A stretch of DNA of 64,000 nucleotides from Tetracentron sinense (lineage: Eukaryota; Streptophyta; Magnoliopsida; Trochodendrales; Trochodendraceae): contig CM026568.1 of the NCBI GenBank assembly GCA_015143295.1, positions 13,956,607-14,020,606 on the forward strand, in the 5' to 3' direction. The first letter of the stretch is position 1, and the number at the start of each line of letters is the position of its first letter. A program made the position numbers and the translations under genes. A model generated the notes under the pieces. That model had not been told where the DNA came from. It saw nothing but the letters and a program-made list of their open reading frames with translations, and ran no database searches. This document shows, in pieces, positions 34,985 through 45,200 of this stretch.

Positions 34985-37120
34985 AGATGACTAGTAAGGA
35001 AAAAGGAAAGAAAAGAGAAGTCATTTAGAAAAATCAGGGCCCGTGAAAAACCCTACACCAACGAACCACCCAACATCTCGGGATTAGTTATCTCGACCTC
35101 TGTACTAGCGTCTTCCCCATTCACTGCTACTTCGGCCATACGCACACCTTGCGCGGTACCTACTACCTGAGAAGACAGGGAAATCTCGTCCATTGGCAAC
35201 AAGGATGGCTCTGAGACGACGGGAGCATCAGGAACAAGAACATCGGAGCAAACAACGGGTGAGGTGACTTAAGGAACATCCGACGTACCCAGCGCAAGAT
35301 CCATGGAACCCCTAGAAGGAGTCTCGGGACAAAGGTGACCCTGGCCCTATAAATCTTCAAGACAAACATGACTGGTCTCCTCCGATCACTCTTTTATAAT
35401 AGCCTCCAGCTTTGCCTGGTACTGGCTCCACAAATCCTCATAGAACTCCTCTAGATCTTTCCTGAGCTTCTTCACCAGATCATGAAGAGAGCGTGACTGA
35501 GATTTTGATTCGGTTAGCTCCTCCATCGGCCTCTCAACCTCACCTTGTGTGAACTAGACATCCACTTCCAGATCCTCCTCCCTAACCAGTGCTTGATCAG
35601 CTGCCAGCTCCGCCGACTTGAGCGTGAATTGATGATCTACCCTAGCCTGCTGTAGAAGCCAATGGAAGGCCACAAAGATAAGATGAGCTAGAGTAAATAC
35701 CAAACCAAACCTTAGAACAATAATTAAGAACCACTAATACAAAGAGGGAAGTCAGACAACTTACATTGGTAAGGGCAAGGCTGCCCCGATCAACCACCTC
35801 ATGGTCCGCCTAGCCTTCCGAGCTGGTGATATCCCATGGGAGGTGAACACCATCAACCAAGGCCAGGGAAACCTGAGAATCCCCTAGCGCACTATCCTGC
35901 AATGTCACGAAATTACAACAGACAAATAAACTCGATTAAAAGGTTGGAACCTTAGCTCCACTAGACCCTCATGAAACAACCTCTTTCCCTTTGTTGGGGA
36001 TGTGCTTCAGCTTGGGGAAGGCCTCGAAAGGGGTCATCTCAGGATCCAGGGAAGACTTTGGGTTCTTGGCATCCTCGGCTTGGGCCTGCCTCTGTATGTG
36101 GTGCTTCCTCAGAATCAAACCAATGGAACCATCAGGGGACAGTCTTGAGCCTTGAGATCCCGGAGCGCGAGATCTGAAGCTAGTAGCCCCAACCTAGGCA
36201 GGAACTCAGAGAGGCATGGTTTTGCAAGGGTTCTCGGTCCATCTTCCCAGACAATCTTCGAGCCGAAACCTCTTGGACGGAAGTAGCACTGGTAGATGAG
36301 AGGATGGTTTTGGGTGGCAAGGCTAACTCGACTTTAACCGACCAATAAAACAAGGGCGGATGACTCCAAACCTTTCCAAACAAAGTATTTCTCCTCCATC
36401 TCTAACAAGCACTCGACCTACGCTAGCTCAACCCCACTTAATTGAACTGAACTTTTGCAAGGTATTGCGCAGGAAAAACAAAGCAAATAGGTCAGAAGGC
36501 AAACAACCGCTAGGAGAAATCAAGAATTCAAAAATTAGGCGTATTGCTCGCCTTATTCTCTTAGATGTCTACCTAGATAAAAACCTACTGGGCCTCTACC
36601 TGTCCATTCCCACGAGACGAGCAAAGGGTTCAACCTCTAATCTCGGATTGAGTCAATCAGACATTTCCAATCAATAGGACATTTCCAAACAGAATACAAA
36701 GACAGGATGTGCATAATTACGTTTTCAAAGCCATCCCGATTGAAGCCCCTCAACCTTGGTGGTCAAGTGGTAAAAATTAGGATGCATCTGTTCTGGAGCA
36801 GGTCTCGGTTTGGACAGGAGAGCTCAGACCAAGGGCGATAGGGGAAAATGAAGACCAAACTCTAACTAACTAATATACACCAAAGTGCTTACTTCGGATG
36901 ATCGAAGGGCAACAACCATATATTTTGAATCAACTAAGACCCCCTCCGAAGTCCAAAACTGCCTCCTAGCCCGAGCAAGAAATACCTTATTCTTGTTAAC
37001 ACTCAAAGAAGTAGGATCTTTGTCGCCCTCTAAGGAAGAACTAGACGCTCCCGACATAATAGAAAGATCAGAGTCTAAAGAGAAGACTTATCGGCTGGAA
37101 GGGAGAGGATGATGCTGAAC
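34985..37120 (-). other. Decayed transposon-derived coding region
   Basis: The minus strand has several short open frames of coding-like composition. One (about 35400-35690) is rich in Leu, Glu, Lys and Arg in heptad-like spacing, suggesting a coiled coil, and another (36866-37057) starts MSGASSSSLEGDKD. The pattern resembles gag-like coiled-coil proteins carried by large non-autonomous plant LTR elements, but I cannot name a family. No intact gene is present. Confidence 0.3.
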
Positions 37121-38050
37121 AAGGTTTTTAGACAATCGGTGAAGCGTGAAGAAGAGATTCAGAATACCGAACAGAAATAGTGAGTGTGTCAACTCCCTCC
37201 CTTGTATCTATACCAAGAAAGGAAAAACTCCCCACATCGAACCCATATATTGGATCACCTAGGGGCAAGATGGTTAATATCAGAAAATCACTGAAACATT
37301 AGCAATCAAATCCCCTCAGGCAAAATGGTGGAGTGGGGTTCAGTGCATTAAATACAAACAGAATACAAGGCCTTCAAATATGAAGAAAAGGCGCACCACC
37401 GCTCCACCAGCTGGAGAACATTCTGAAAGACGATTATGCTTCTCAGAGCCTCGAGAAGGGGGGGTATTTGTAAGGGTGAAAAACTGTAAAGGCATGCGCA
37501 TTGACAGTTTGTCTACATCAATGGTCCTGATTACATCAGGACTTGTGACCTGGTTAACCAATCTGACCCCAATCTACGCTTCAGACCCGAGGTTAGAAGC
37601 ACATCGGAGTGCATATTCCCGACCCCGCTCGGAGAGTCCATAAAGATACCAAGAATCATTGGATTACCCATACAGCAGTGCAGATTAGTTTGATCATGAA
37701 AGATCCTTAACTCGATCAAGGCAATCTCTCCCACAAAAAGAAAACGGGATCTATCACCCCACTAACAGGATATTACGAGAATAGAAAGACTTCTATTCCA
37801 GGAAATAAATACAAAGGTAATGCAGGGATCAGAAAAGGGATCCGCATTTTCTTGCATTCGAGGATACCTAACTTTCCATCTTCAAGACCCTAACTACTTT
37901 TTCTTTCTTCTATTTCTATCCCCCTTCATCGTCCCATTACTGACTTGATCATCGGAGTATATTCACATGTCACCCTGCCCACCTATTCCAGAGGACAAAG
38001 CTATTGCAGCTGTTCAGAAGGCTACATGTGGTATCAAGGTACGTACAACA
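37121..38050 (+). repeat. LTR-like non-coding region
   Basis: A TATA-like AAATAAATAC at 37803 is followed by GGGATCCGCATTTTCTTGCA, a leader with ACTTTCCATCTTCAAGACC, and CATCGGAGTATATTCAC. This arrangement is familiar from the 3' part of plant LTRs. The boundaries and family are not established, and open frames in it (37380-37643) look like chance. Confidence 0.3.
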
Positions 38051-38056
38051 AGTATT

Positions 38057-38078
38057 CCCCCCCCCCCCCCCCCCCCCC
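38057..38078. repeat. 22-bp poly-C tract
   Basis: Uninterrupted C's between the LTR-like region and an AT-rich stretch; the length may be unreliable in the assembly. Confidence 0.95.
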
Positions 38079-38329
38079 ACACTTTGGATTAAAATAAACT
38101 AATAATTAACTAGTTTTTTATAAGTTAAACAAAAGGGATTTAACATAGCTTGAATTGAATCAATTAAGTGTTTGGTTTATTTAAATAAAAGGAGTTTAAT
38201 TTTGGGACCTGAATCGTGAAATGGTTTTTGGACTAAAAGCATGATTAAGAGTTTTGTATACATTAATTAAAATAAAATTGAATTTTCAAGGACTTAATTA
38301 ATTTATGATGGAGCTAAATTAAATTGATT

Positions 38330-38612
38330 AATTTTGAATTAATTATTCAGGCTATTCTAAAAGAGGTTTGGGCTCTATCTATCAAGTAGTGCAAACTCGT
38401 AGGGATTGATCGGTTTAATTCAAGTTGAGTTGTATCCTGAAGATATAGCTTCTTTTCCCTTGCACATGGGAGACTTTGACTATCTTCAAGAAAGACTCTT
38501 TCGAGTGTCTCTCAACTTATGTGATTCATTTATATATATATTCATATATTAATTGCAATTCAATTGTTTATTTATGTAACTTGTGCAGAGGAATTAATGA
38601 GTAAATCCAACA
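38330..38612 (+). repeat. LTR fragment of the Copia C family, opposite orientation
   Basis: Reverse complement of the block at 53198-53470, sharing GCAAACTCGTAGGGATTGAT, the CTTGAAGATAG/CTATCTTCAAG stretch and the terminus AAATCCAACA. It interrupts the Copia D sequence. The 5' part (38080-38330) is AT-rich and may be the rest of a degraded LTR. Confidence 0.7.
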
Positions 38613-39049
38613 CCTAGCCCGTTGGCCGTTACCTTGTATTGTGATAATCACGCTGCCATGTACATTGTTGCCAACTCTGTCTTCCATGAATGTATAAACA
38701 ACATCGATTTGGATTGTTACTTGCTCTGCAAAAAACTACAAGTCGCTATTGCAACATAGTATGTCCCTACAAATTATGAGAGAGCTAACATTTTTAATAA
38801 AGTTCTTGGCAAAGAACAACTTCAATTTCTTCTCTGCAAGTTGGGCATTGTGGATCAAACTTCATACTCCAACTTGAGGGGGAGTATTAGGAGATATGTT
38901 GACGGATCAATTCTCCACCTCACTAGATACGAGATTCTTCATTATAGTTGCAACTTACAATTCTTTTCTCCATAATCCTACTAGTTTCGGGATACATATA
39001 TCTCACTTGCTGTACATAAAATGCTTCTTCATTTCAATAACTCCTACAA
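38613..39049 (+). mobile_element. Copia D 3' end: RNase H, polypurine tract, LTR (fossil)
   Basis: RNase H-type sequence (YCDNHAAMYIVANSVFHE, then VLGKEQLQFLLCKLGIVD) is followed by the polypurine tract AACTTGAGGGGGAGT (38872-38886) and about 160 bp of putative LTR ending near 39049. The rest of the element is missing. Broken, with several breaks. Confidence 0.75.
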
Positions 39050-39657
39050 TGGCATCTCTATCATGTCATGAAATGGTCCTCCACTGGGAGGTGAGTCAGA
39101 CGTGAGAGGCATCTCATGCTATTGGTCCATTTTAATATAAAAAAAATCAAATAAAAAAGCTTTTCCTCCTCTAACGCGTTTCTTCGAAACATTTAAAAGG
39201 AGTGCCAGACCAAACGCAGATTAAAAATAAAAAATAAAAGGAGTGCCAGACCAAACGCAGATTAAAAAAAAAATTCAAACCTTGTTGGAGTGTGGTTGTT
39301 ACCTGTGAAGGTTAAAGAAACAATTTTTTTAAAAGAAGTTATATGCTAACCAGCTAGCGACACATATCACTATCTCAATGAGTTTGGAAGGCTCTCAACT
39401 AGCATTTCACAACATTCAAATATTGTTGTTTAAAATTTTTATTGAGGTCAACCAATAGCATGCCTGGCAGTGGGGATTATAAGTAAAGTGTCAGCTGCGA
39501 AAGGGCCAAGATGGCTGGGACTCGCAATTATTCGAAATCAATCACATAAGAAATCAACATCATGTAACGTACGTTGTATCAACAAATATAAAATCCAACT
39601 TAAGTAACTATGAGATCATTTGCAGAGACCTCTACAAGGAATTCTTGTGAACTCTAC
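39050..39657. other. No gene seen; short local duplication
   Basis: A ~37-bp block containing GGAGTGCCAGACCAAACGC is duplicated in tandem at about 39199-39268. The rest is AT-rich with no recognisable feature. Confidence 0.5.
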
Positions 39658-39666
39658 TTTTATTAA

Positions 39667-39827
39667 GGATAAAGCTTTTGAGACCCTCATAGGACCGAGA
39701 CCATGCTTTAAGAGAGCAGGATTTCAGGTGGAGCCCACTATGTGAAATGGGCCCCACCTGAAATCATGCTCTCTTAGAGCATGGTCTCAGTGGTCTCAGC
39801 CCTAAGTGGGTATCAGTAGCAAAGTCT
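39667..39827. mobile_element. MULE-like MITE, near-perfect hairpin
   Basis: 161 bp that fold on themselves: AGACCATGCTTTAAGAGAGC pairs with GCTCTCTTAGAGCATGGTCT around a short GCCC..GGGC centre. Flanks CTTTATTAA and TTTTATTAA match at 8 of 9 bases, the target size of Mutator-like elements. The terminus motif CTTTGCTACTGAGACC occurs again near 43434. It is non-coding and could form a long double-stranded transcript. It lies 1.6 kb upstream of the second UGT gene. Confidence 0.65.
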
Positions 39828-39865
39828 TTTTATTAAACACGTATCCACCAATGAAGACACTTCTA

Positions 39866-40529
39866 ATTTGATTTCAGTCCCTCCTCTTTTCCTCTCATGT
39901 CATTCACCCTCTCTCACATGCGCTCACTCTCTCCTGCCAGGATATCTATCTCCAATCACTATCTCGTCAGCCTCTTACACACTACCTCTCTCTCCAATTT
40001 TAGTTAGGGGAGATCACACCCACATGTCAACCAGTGTCCTTGTAACACCTACCAATCTAATCCTTAGTGTTCAACAATTTAACCTTAATTTTTATAAGAA
40101 AAAATATTTAAAAATTTAACAATGGGTTAAGAATTTTTAAATATACGATTAATATTTTATAATATGTTTTCTAAAAACTAAGGTTAGATGGATGAACCCT
40201 AAGGGTGAGTGAATTTTAACCACAGTTAATAGGGTTAAAAGTGGACATGTGTCCCTTCAGACACCCATTAACTATGGTGAAGATTCACTCATCCTAGGAT
40301 TCACCCATCTAACCTTGGTTTTTAGAGAAATAAAAGAATATTAACCATGGGTTGGGTTGATAAAGCTTAATCACAGTTAAAGGGGTTGAAAAGGACATGT
40401 AAAGGACATGTGGCAAAGATTGGAGAGACATTTGAGAGAGAGGGGGAGCTGAAACTAAATTAAAATTATATTCTCAAAAGGAGAGGGGGTGAGTGGTGTG
40501 AGAGAGAAAGAGGGGGACTAAAATCAAAT
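39866..40529. mobile_element. Inverted-repeat (foldback/MITE) element
   Basis: The outer arms ATTTGATTTCAGTCCCTCCT and GGGGGACTAAAATCAAAT mirror each other and continue through CT/GA-rich tracts. Inner arms (about 40172-40230 and 40266-40323, core TTAGATGGATGAACCCTAAG) form a second inverted pair. An extra outer-arm-like block stands at about 40428-40465. Related inner-arm sequence occurs at 45015-45195. It is non-coding, upstream of the second UGT gene. Confidence 0.6.
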
Positions 40530-41386
40530 AAAAAATATTTTCTTTTAATTTGTAAACCCAAAACGAGATCAGAAATGCTAGCCCAAGTTGCAAGGTGGTG
40601 GAAATTAGTGTTAGACTATCTTCCTATTACGCCTTTGTAAAAAGGAGTTGACTGACTACGTCTGGATTACCACTCAAACGAGATTGACGGAAGCAGTTAA
40701 CTGCTAGCATTGATCATTAATCGAGTTGCAATCTTTTATAGTGACCTCTAGAAGAATTCCAGGTAGAGTAGGATTTCATAATTATTTTGTTATTTTTAAC
40801 ATCTTTACGTGGCAGTCTCTACTGGATTCCGTCTCTACAAAAGATTCAGGCACTGGTTAAGATTGATTAGATCTCAAGTAACTCTCTGAAGATAAAGAAA
40901 CTCCTTATGAATCATATGATTTACTTATTAGAGATTATCACGAAAGGTGGACTTCTAGTAATACTTGTATTTATAGTTTCAACAAATACTAAAGACAACA
41001 AAAGAAAAATATGCTACTGCAGTGAGACTTTTGTAGCCCGCGTCTCGGCGTATTATTCTAATTATTATTACTATTAATTTTCTTGGAGAACGCTAGTCTT
41101 AATGGTCACTAAAGGGGTTAATATTATAAATAACTTTACAGTGGATTCAGATTAAAGTACGTGGTTTGCAGTTGTCACCATTTAGGGGGCCGATTACAGT
41201 GATCTGTAATTTATTATTATTTATTTATTTTAAGGAGACATGTTGACTCCAAAGGCACATGCACAACATTAGATTAGAGCTTAAATAGTTTGGGATCAAG
41301 GCAAACAAATGTAAAGTCTAGGAGAGGCTTTGTAGCTTGGGATCAAGGCAAAGAAAAGTAGAGTGTGGGAGAGACGGGCATCCATT
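40530..41386 (+). promoter_or_regulatory. Upstream region of the second UGT gene
   Basis: About 0.86 kb with no coding feature. A weak TATA-like CTTAAATAG lies near 41280, about 105 bp before the ATG. Between it and the ATG a 37-bp block is duplicated (41290-41326 and 41337-41373, core TTGGGATCAAGGCAAA), in what is probably the 5' UTR. Confidence 0.35.
41290..41373 (+). repeat. Duplicated 37-bp block before the UGT start codon
   Basis: Two copies 47 bp apart, about 80% identical, sharing TTGGGATCAAGGCAAA and ending GGGAGAG/AGGAGAG. Likely within the transcribed leader. Confidence 0.7.
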
Positions 41387-43094
41387 ATGGGGAGGCGACC
41401 ACATGTGCTAGTTGTACCATTTCCGGCACAAGGCCATGTGATGCCTCTCATGAAGTTATCGCACCGGTTGGTCAGTCGTGGCATCAAGGTCACATTTGTG
41501 ACAACAGAATTCATAAAGGCACAGTTTATGGCCGCCTCGCCGGAGAAATGTGAAGAGAGTGACCGGATTCATCTAGTCTCGGTACCCGATGGGTTGGAAC
41601 CAGGGGATGACCAAAATGATCTCATAAAGCTAATAAAAACCATTCCAAGGATCATGGAAGGTCATTTGGAAGACATAATTAGGAAAATCAACAAGTCAGA
41701 TGATGAACAGATCAGTTGCGTTATTGTTGATACCACAATTGGTTGGGCACTGGATGTCCCCGTGAAGATGGGAATCAAGCGGGCCACATATTATCCTTCA
41801 CCACCAGCCTTCTTGGCCTTGAATCTCAAAATTCCAAAGCTTATCGAGGATGGAATTATCAATAATAATGGTAAGACTTACTATGGGAATCTCTGCTGTT
41901 ATGTTTTGAATCTTATTCCTAATTGATGAGGGAATTATATATAATAATGGTAAGACCATGCCAATGTCTGCTGTTACTGATTAGCACAATCATAGTATCC
42001 TATATATTTACAATCTTTCACATCTCTATGGTAGATAATATGGCCAAGATCAGCAAAATTTCAACAAGAATTAATAGTTTGAACTATAACAGTCTGTAGG
42101 TCGATTTTTCGACGTAGGAAATCTTAGCCTGCACATATATATTCCATGTGAGAGTAGAGCATTATTAGGGTCTATAAATTATCACAGTGATTTTGTTTCT
42201 AACAGATTTACTCTCTCTGTGCATGTTTTGCAGGAACTATTATGAAAGACGCGACAATCAGGCTGTCACCAAGCACGCATACCATTAAGACCTCCGAATT
42301 AGCGTGGAACAAACAAAAAAAATGAGATGGCCCTTTCATTGTCCCTCACAAATAACCATGCTGTCAAAGTGTCTAACTGGGTTCTTTGCAACTCATTTTA
42401 TGAACTTGACCCTTTGCTTCATGACTTGATTCCAAATCTCCTACCTATCGGTCCTTTACTTTCAAGTAATCGTCTGGAGCAACCTTCTGGAAGCTTTTGG
42501 CCGGAGGACTCAACTTGTTTAAGCTGGCTCAATAAACAACCTGCACGCTCTGTCATTTATGTTGCCTTTGGAAGTATCGCAATCTTCAACCAGCACCAAT
42601 TTGATGAACTAGCACTTGGGCTTGAACTCGTCGGACTGACATTCTTATGGGTTGTTAGATCAGACCATGCTGTGTACCCAGATGGGTTTAGAGATAGAGT
42701 GGCTCACCATGGAAAGATAGTCAAGTGGGTACCTCAGCAAAAGGTGTTAGCTCACCCTTCTATTGCTTGTTTCTTTACACATTGTGGTTGGAACTCAATC
42801 ATGGATGGTCTAAGCATGGGAGTCCCCTTTATAGGTTGGCCTTACTTTTCTGATCACTTCTATATTAAGAGATGCATTTGTGATGTTTGGAAGGTTGGTT
42901 TAGGGTTAGACCCAGAAGAAGATGGGATTGTCTCAAGGCATCAAATCAAGAGCAAGGTGGAGAACTTGCTTCATGATGAAGGTATAAGAGTGAATGTTTT
43001 GAAAATGAAGGAAATAGCTAGACAGGCTGTTAGTGATGGTGGATCCTCTTCTAAGAATCTCCAAGAATTCATCAAAGAGATAATGACACTCTAG
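41387..43094 (+). CDS. UGT83A1-like UDP-glycosyltransferase, two exons, frameshifted (possible pseudogene)
   Basis: Exon 1 is 41387-41870, exon 2 42234-43094; the intron has donor GTAAGA and acceptor TTTTGCAG at the position used by UGT83A genes. I chose the Met at 41387 because family members start MGRPHVLV; an ATG eight codons upstream is also in frame. The N-terminal domain has the catalytic His17 (PAQGH) and Asp115 (CVIVD). The PSPG box is at 42726-42857 and keeps HCGWNS, but position 27 is Asp rather than Glu and position 44 is His rather than Gln; His44 is known from some galactosyltransferases. Exon 2 enters in a frame that stops at 42323-42325, while the rest (from about 42321, NEMALSLSL) is in another frame. 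The break is at an A-run (42311-42322), so a sequencing error is possible. Tandem duplicate of 2-574. Confidence 0.8.
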
Positions 43095-43691
43095 AACTTC
43101 GTCAAACCAATGAAATGTTGAAAAGAAGTTGCATGGACATGGGTGATGTACTGAATGAGATCTCCTATTAAACTATGTTGCATGAGCATGGTGATCATGT
43201 GGATGTTAAAGTCTAATGCATCTTGCTAGGAATCCAAATTTTTTTTTTTTTTTTTAGTAATTAATGTTGGTGGTTGTCTTGGTAAAGTTGCACATGTTAG
43301 TTGGTTCCTAGGTCGAATGTGTTTACTTTTGTCTTTTTCTATTCTTAGGTATCATGCATTTATTTTATTTAATGGATAATTTGTAATTGTAGCTTGTGCC
43401 CATATATGTGGGTTGTATGCATTTTCTTTAGGACTTTGCTACTGAGACCGCATTAGGGCCGACACCTCCGAGATTGTTCTTGAACAAGCACATGTAAGAT
43501 TTTTTGTACATCTAAACTAAAAGATTGTTCTTGTTCATCTTGAATCACTTCTCTTTGTTTCGATTGGGTAGAACAATTTTGAACTCCTAATTTAGATTAG
43601 GATTTCAGAACTAGAACTTGATTGGGTTGCTGGTATCTTTGGTTAGGAACACGGATTATCTTGTTTTCCCACTACTGGAAATCTTACAAAA
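43095..43691. other. 3' flank of the UGT gene; MITE terminus fragment
   Basis: The 3' UTR aligns with the flank of the first UGT gene. GGACTTTGCTACTGAGACC near 43432 matches the terminus of the MITE at 39667-39827, but no second end was found. No gene. Confidence 0.5.
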
Positions 43692-43701
43692 TCTATCATT
43701 T

Positions 43702-43704
<3 letters not shown>

Positions 43705-43750
<46 letters not shown>
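43705..43750. repeat. (TA)23 microsatellite
   Basis: 46 bp of uninterrupted TA. Confidence 0.95.
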
Positions 43751-43752
<2 letters not shown>

Positions 43753-45007
43753 TGTGAGAGATGATAGTGCGTAAGGTGGTGCATTGCACTTCATGCACTT
43801 GCACACTTAATAGAGACTGTTTTTGACTTGTGGCTATAGGTAGTAGTTACTCTAGTCTTATTTTCATATTCCAACGTTTACAACTTCTTTAGTATTATAA
43901 TAGGAGAAGAAGAAGAGGTAGGTTCATAGCCTGATTATTTCCCTTTTTAAGACCATAAACCCCACTATTATTTTCGTACGTTACTTTTATCAGAGTCCCA
44001 TTAAGGGTATTTAGGTAATTTGAAACCCTATTATTAATAGCACGACTACCTCCGACGATCGCCCCTATTTCAGTTTACTTCTCATGCTCGCTCATCCTCT
44101 CTCACAACCTCACCCCTCGCCGAATGTTGTCGCCTGATCTTTGCTGCCGTCGCCTGCTGCTCCTCCTATCCTCACTCTTTTCTCACGCATAACTACCTAC
44201 ACATCCGTTTAGATCTCACGATCGACTCTATTTTGTATTCCTTTCTTCTCACCGCTCTTTCACCCTATTCTCTCACCCTTTGTCGTCTCTTACATGATTT
44301 TCTCTAAAAAGTGAATTTGCTTCAAAGTTCTATGTTTAGTGGTTAAGTGAATCCATATGAGGTTTCTTTTAGAGGTAAGAGAAAATTGAAACCCTAATTC
44401 TCTATTATTTTAGTTCATAAGTTAGTTCAAATCTGATTTTTTTTTTTAATGAGTTTGTAGCTTTATTTGTTCAGTTTTTTTAATTGCATAAACCCAAATC
44501 AGATTTTATGTTTGATCAAAGTGTAGAGAAAATCAGGATGTCAATGACCTCTATATGGAATGGGGTTGAAATTCTTTGAGGAATGGGTTGAAAATGGATG
44601 GGAATGGAGACTTTGGTTTTATCCAAAACCTCCCATACACTCACGGTTCTATCTTGGATTGATTTGAATCAGTAAAAGAAGGCTTTAGTTAACGGAGTTT
44701 AAATCCTTTTTTTCATTTGAGAAGAATAAAGAATTAAAAAAAAAAAAAAAACTTGAACACTACACAGTAGCGTTTTAGGCGTGAGGTTGAAGACAGAGAC
44801 AACCGTAATTTTCAAAAAAAAAAAATTATTTGCTATTTTGATCATGGTTGGAATCGTCTACCTCTAAATGTTCTCTTCGAACAATAATTTCACTGGGTTC
44901 TCTTTTGCCCTTTTCATAATAGTAGATACTTTAATGGTAAATCTCTTGCCTCATGTCCCTTTTAAATCCTCTTAACCTTGGTTAAGGTTTATTAACTTAA
45001 GGATTAA

Positions 45008-45200
45008 AAAAAAAAAACAAGGGGTAGATGGATGAATTCTAGGGGTGAGTGAATCTTAACCACAGTAATGTGTGTTAAAAGTGACATGTGGCAACCTATA
45101 GGACGTGTTAACTATGATTTAGGTTAGTTAACCCAATATTATTACTATTTTTAAATAGTTTTTCTAAAAACCAAGGGTTGATGGATGAACCCCTCCGGAT
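45008..45200. repeat. Two direct copies of the foldback-element inner arm
   Basis: AAGGGTAGATGGATGAA-type sequence followed by GGTGAGTGAATCTTAACC occurs at about 45018-45065 and again at about 45165-45195 in the same orientation. It is shared with 40172-40230. Confidence 0.6.

Noticed and set aside
37380-37643. 87-codon plus-strand frame as a gene
   Set aside because: Overlaps an LTR-like non-coding region; no domain and an equal frame on the other strand.
38057-38078. Poly-C run as a functional G-quadruplex
   Set aside because: A plain homopolymer whose length may be a sequencing or assembly artefact; no flanking structure.
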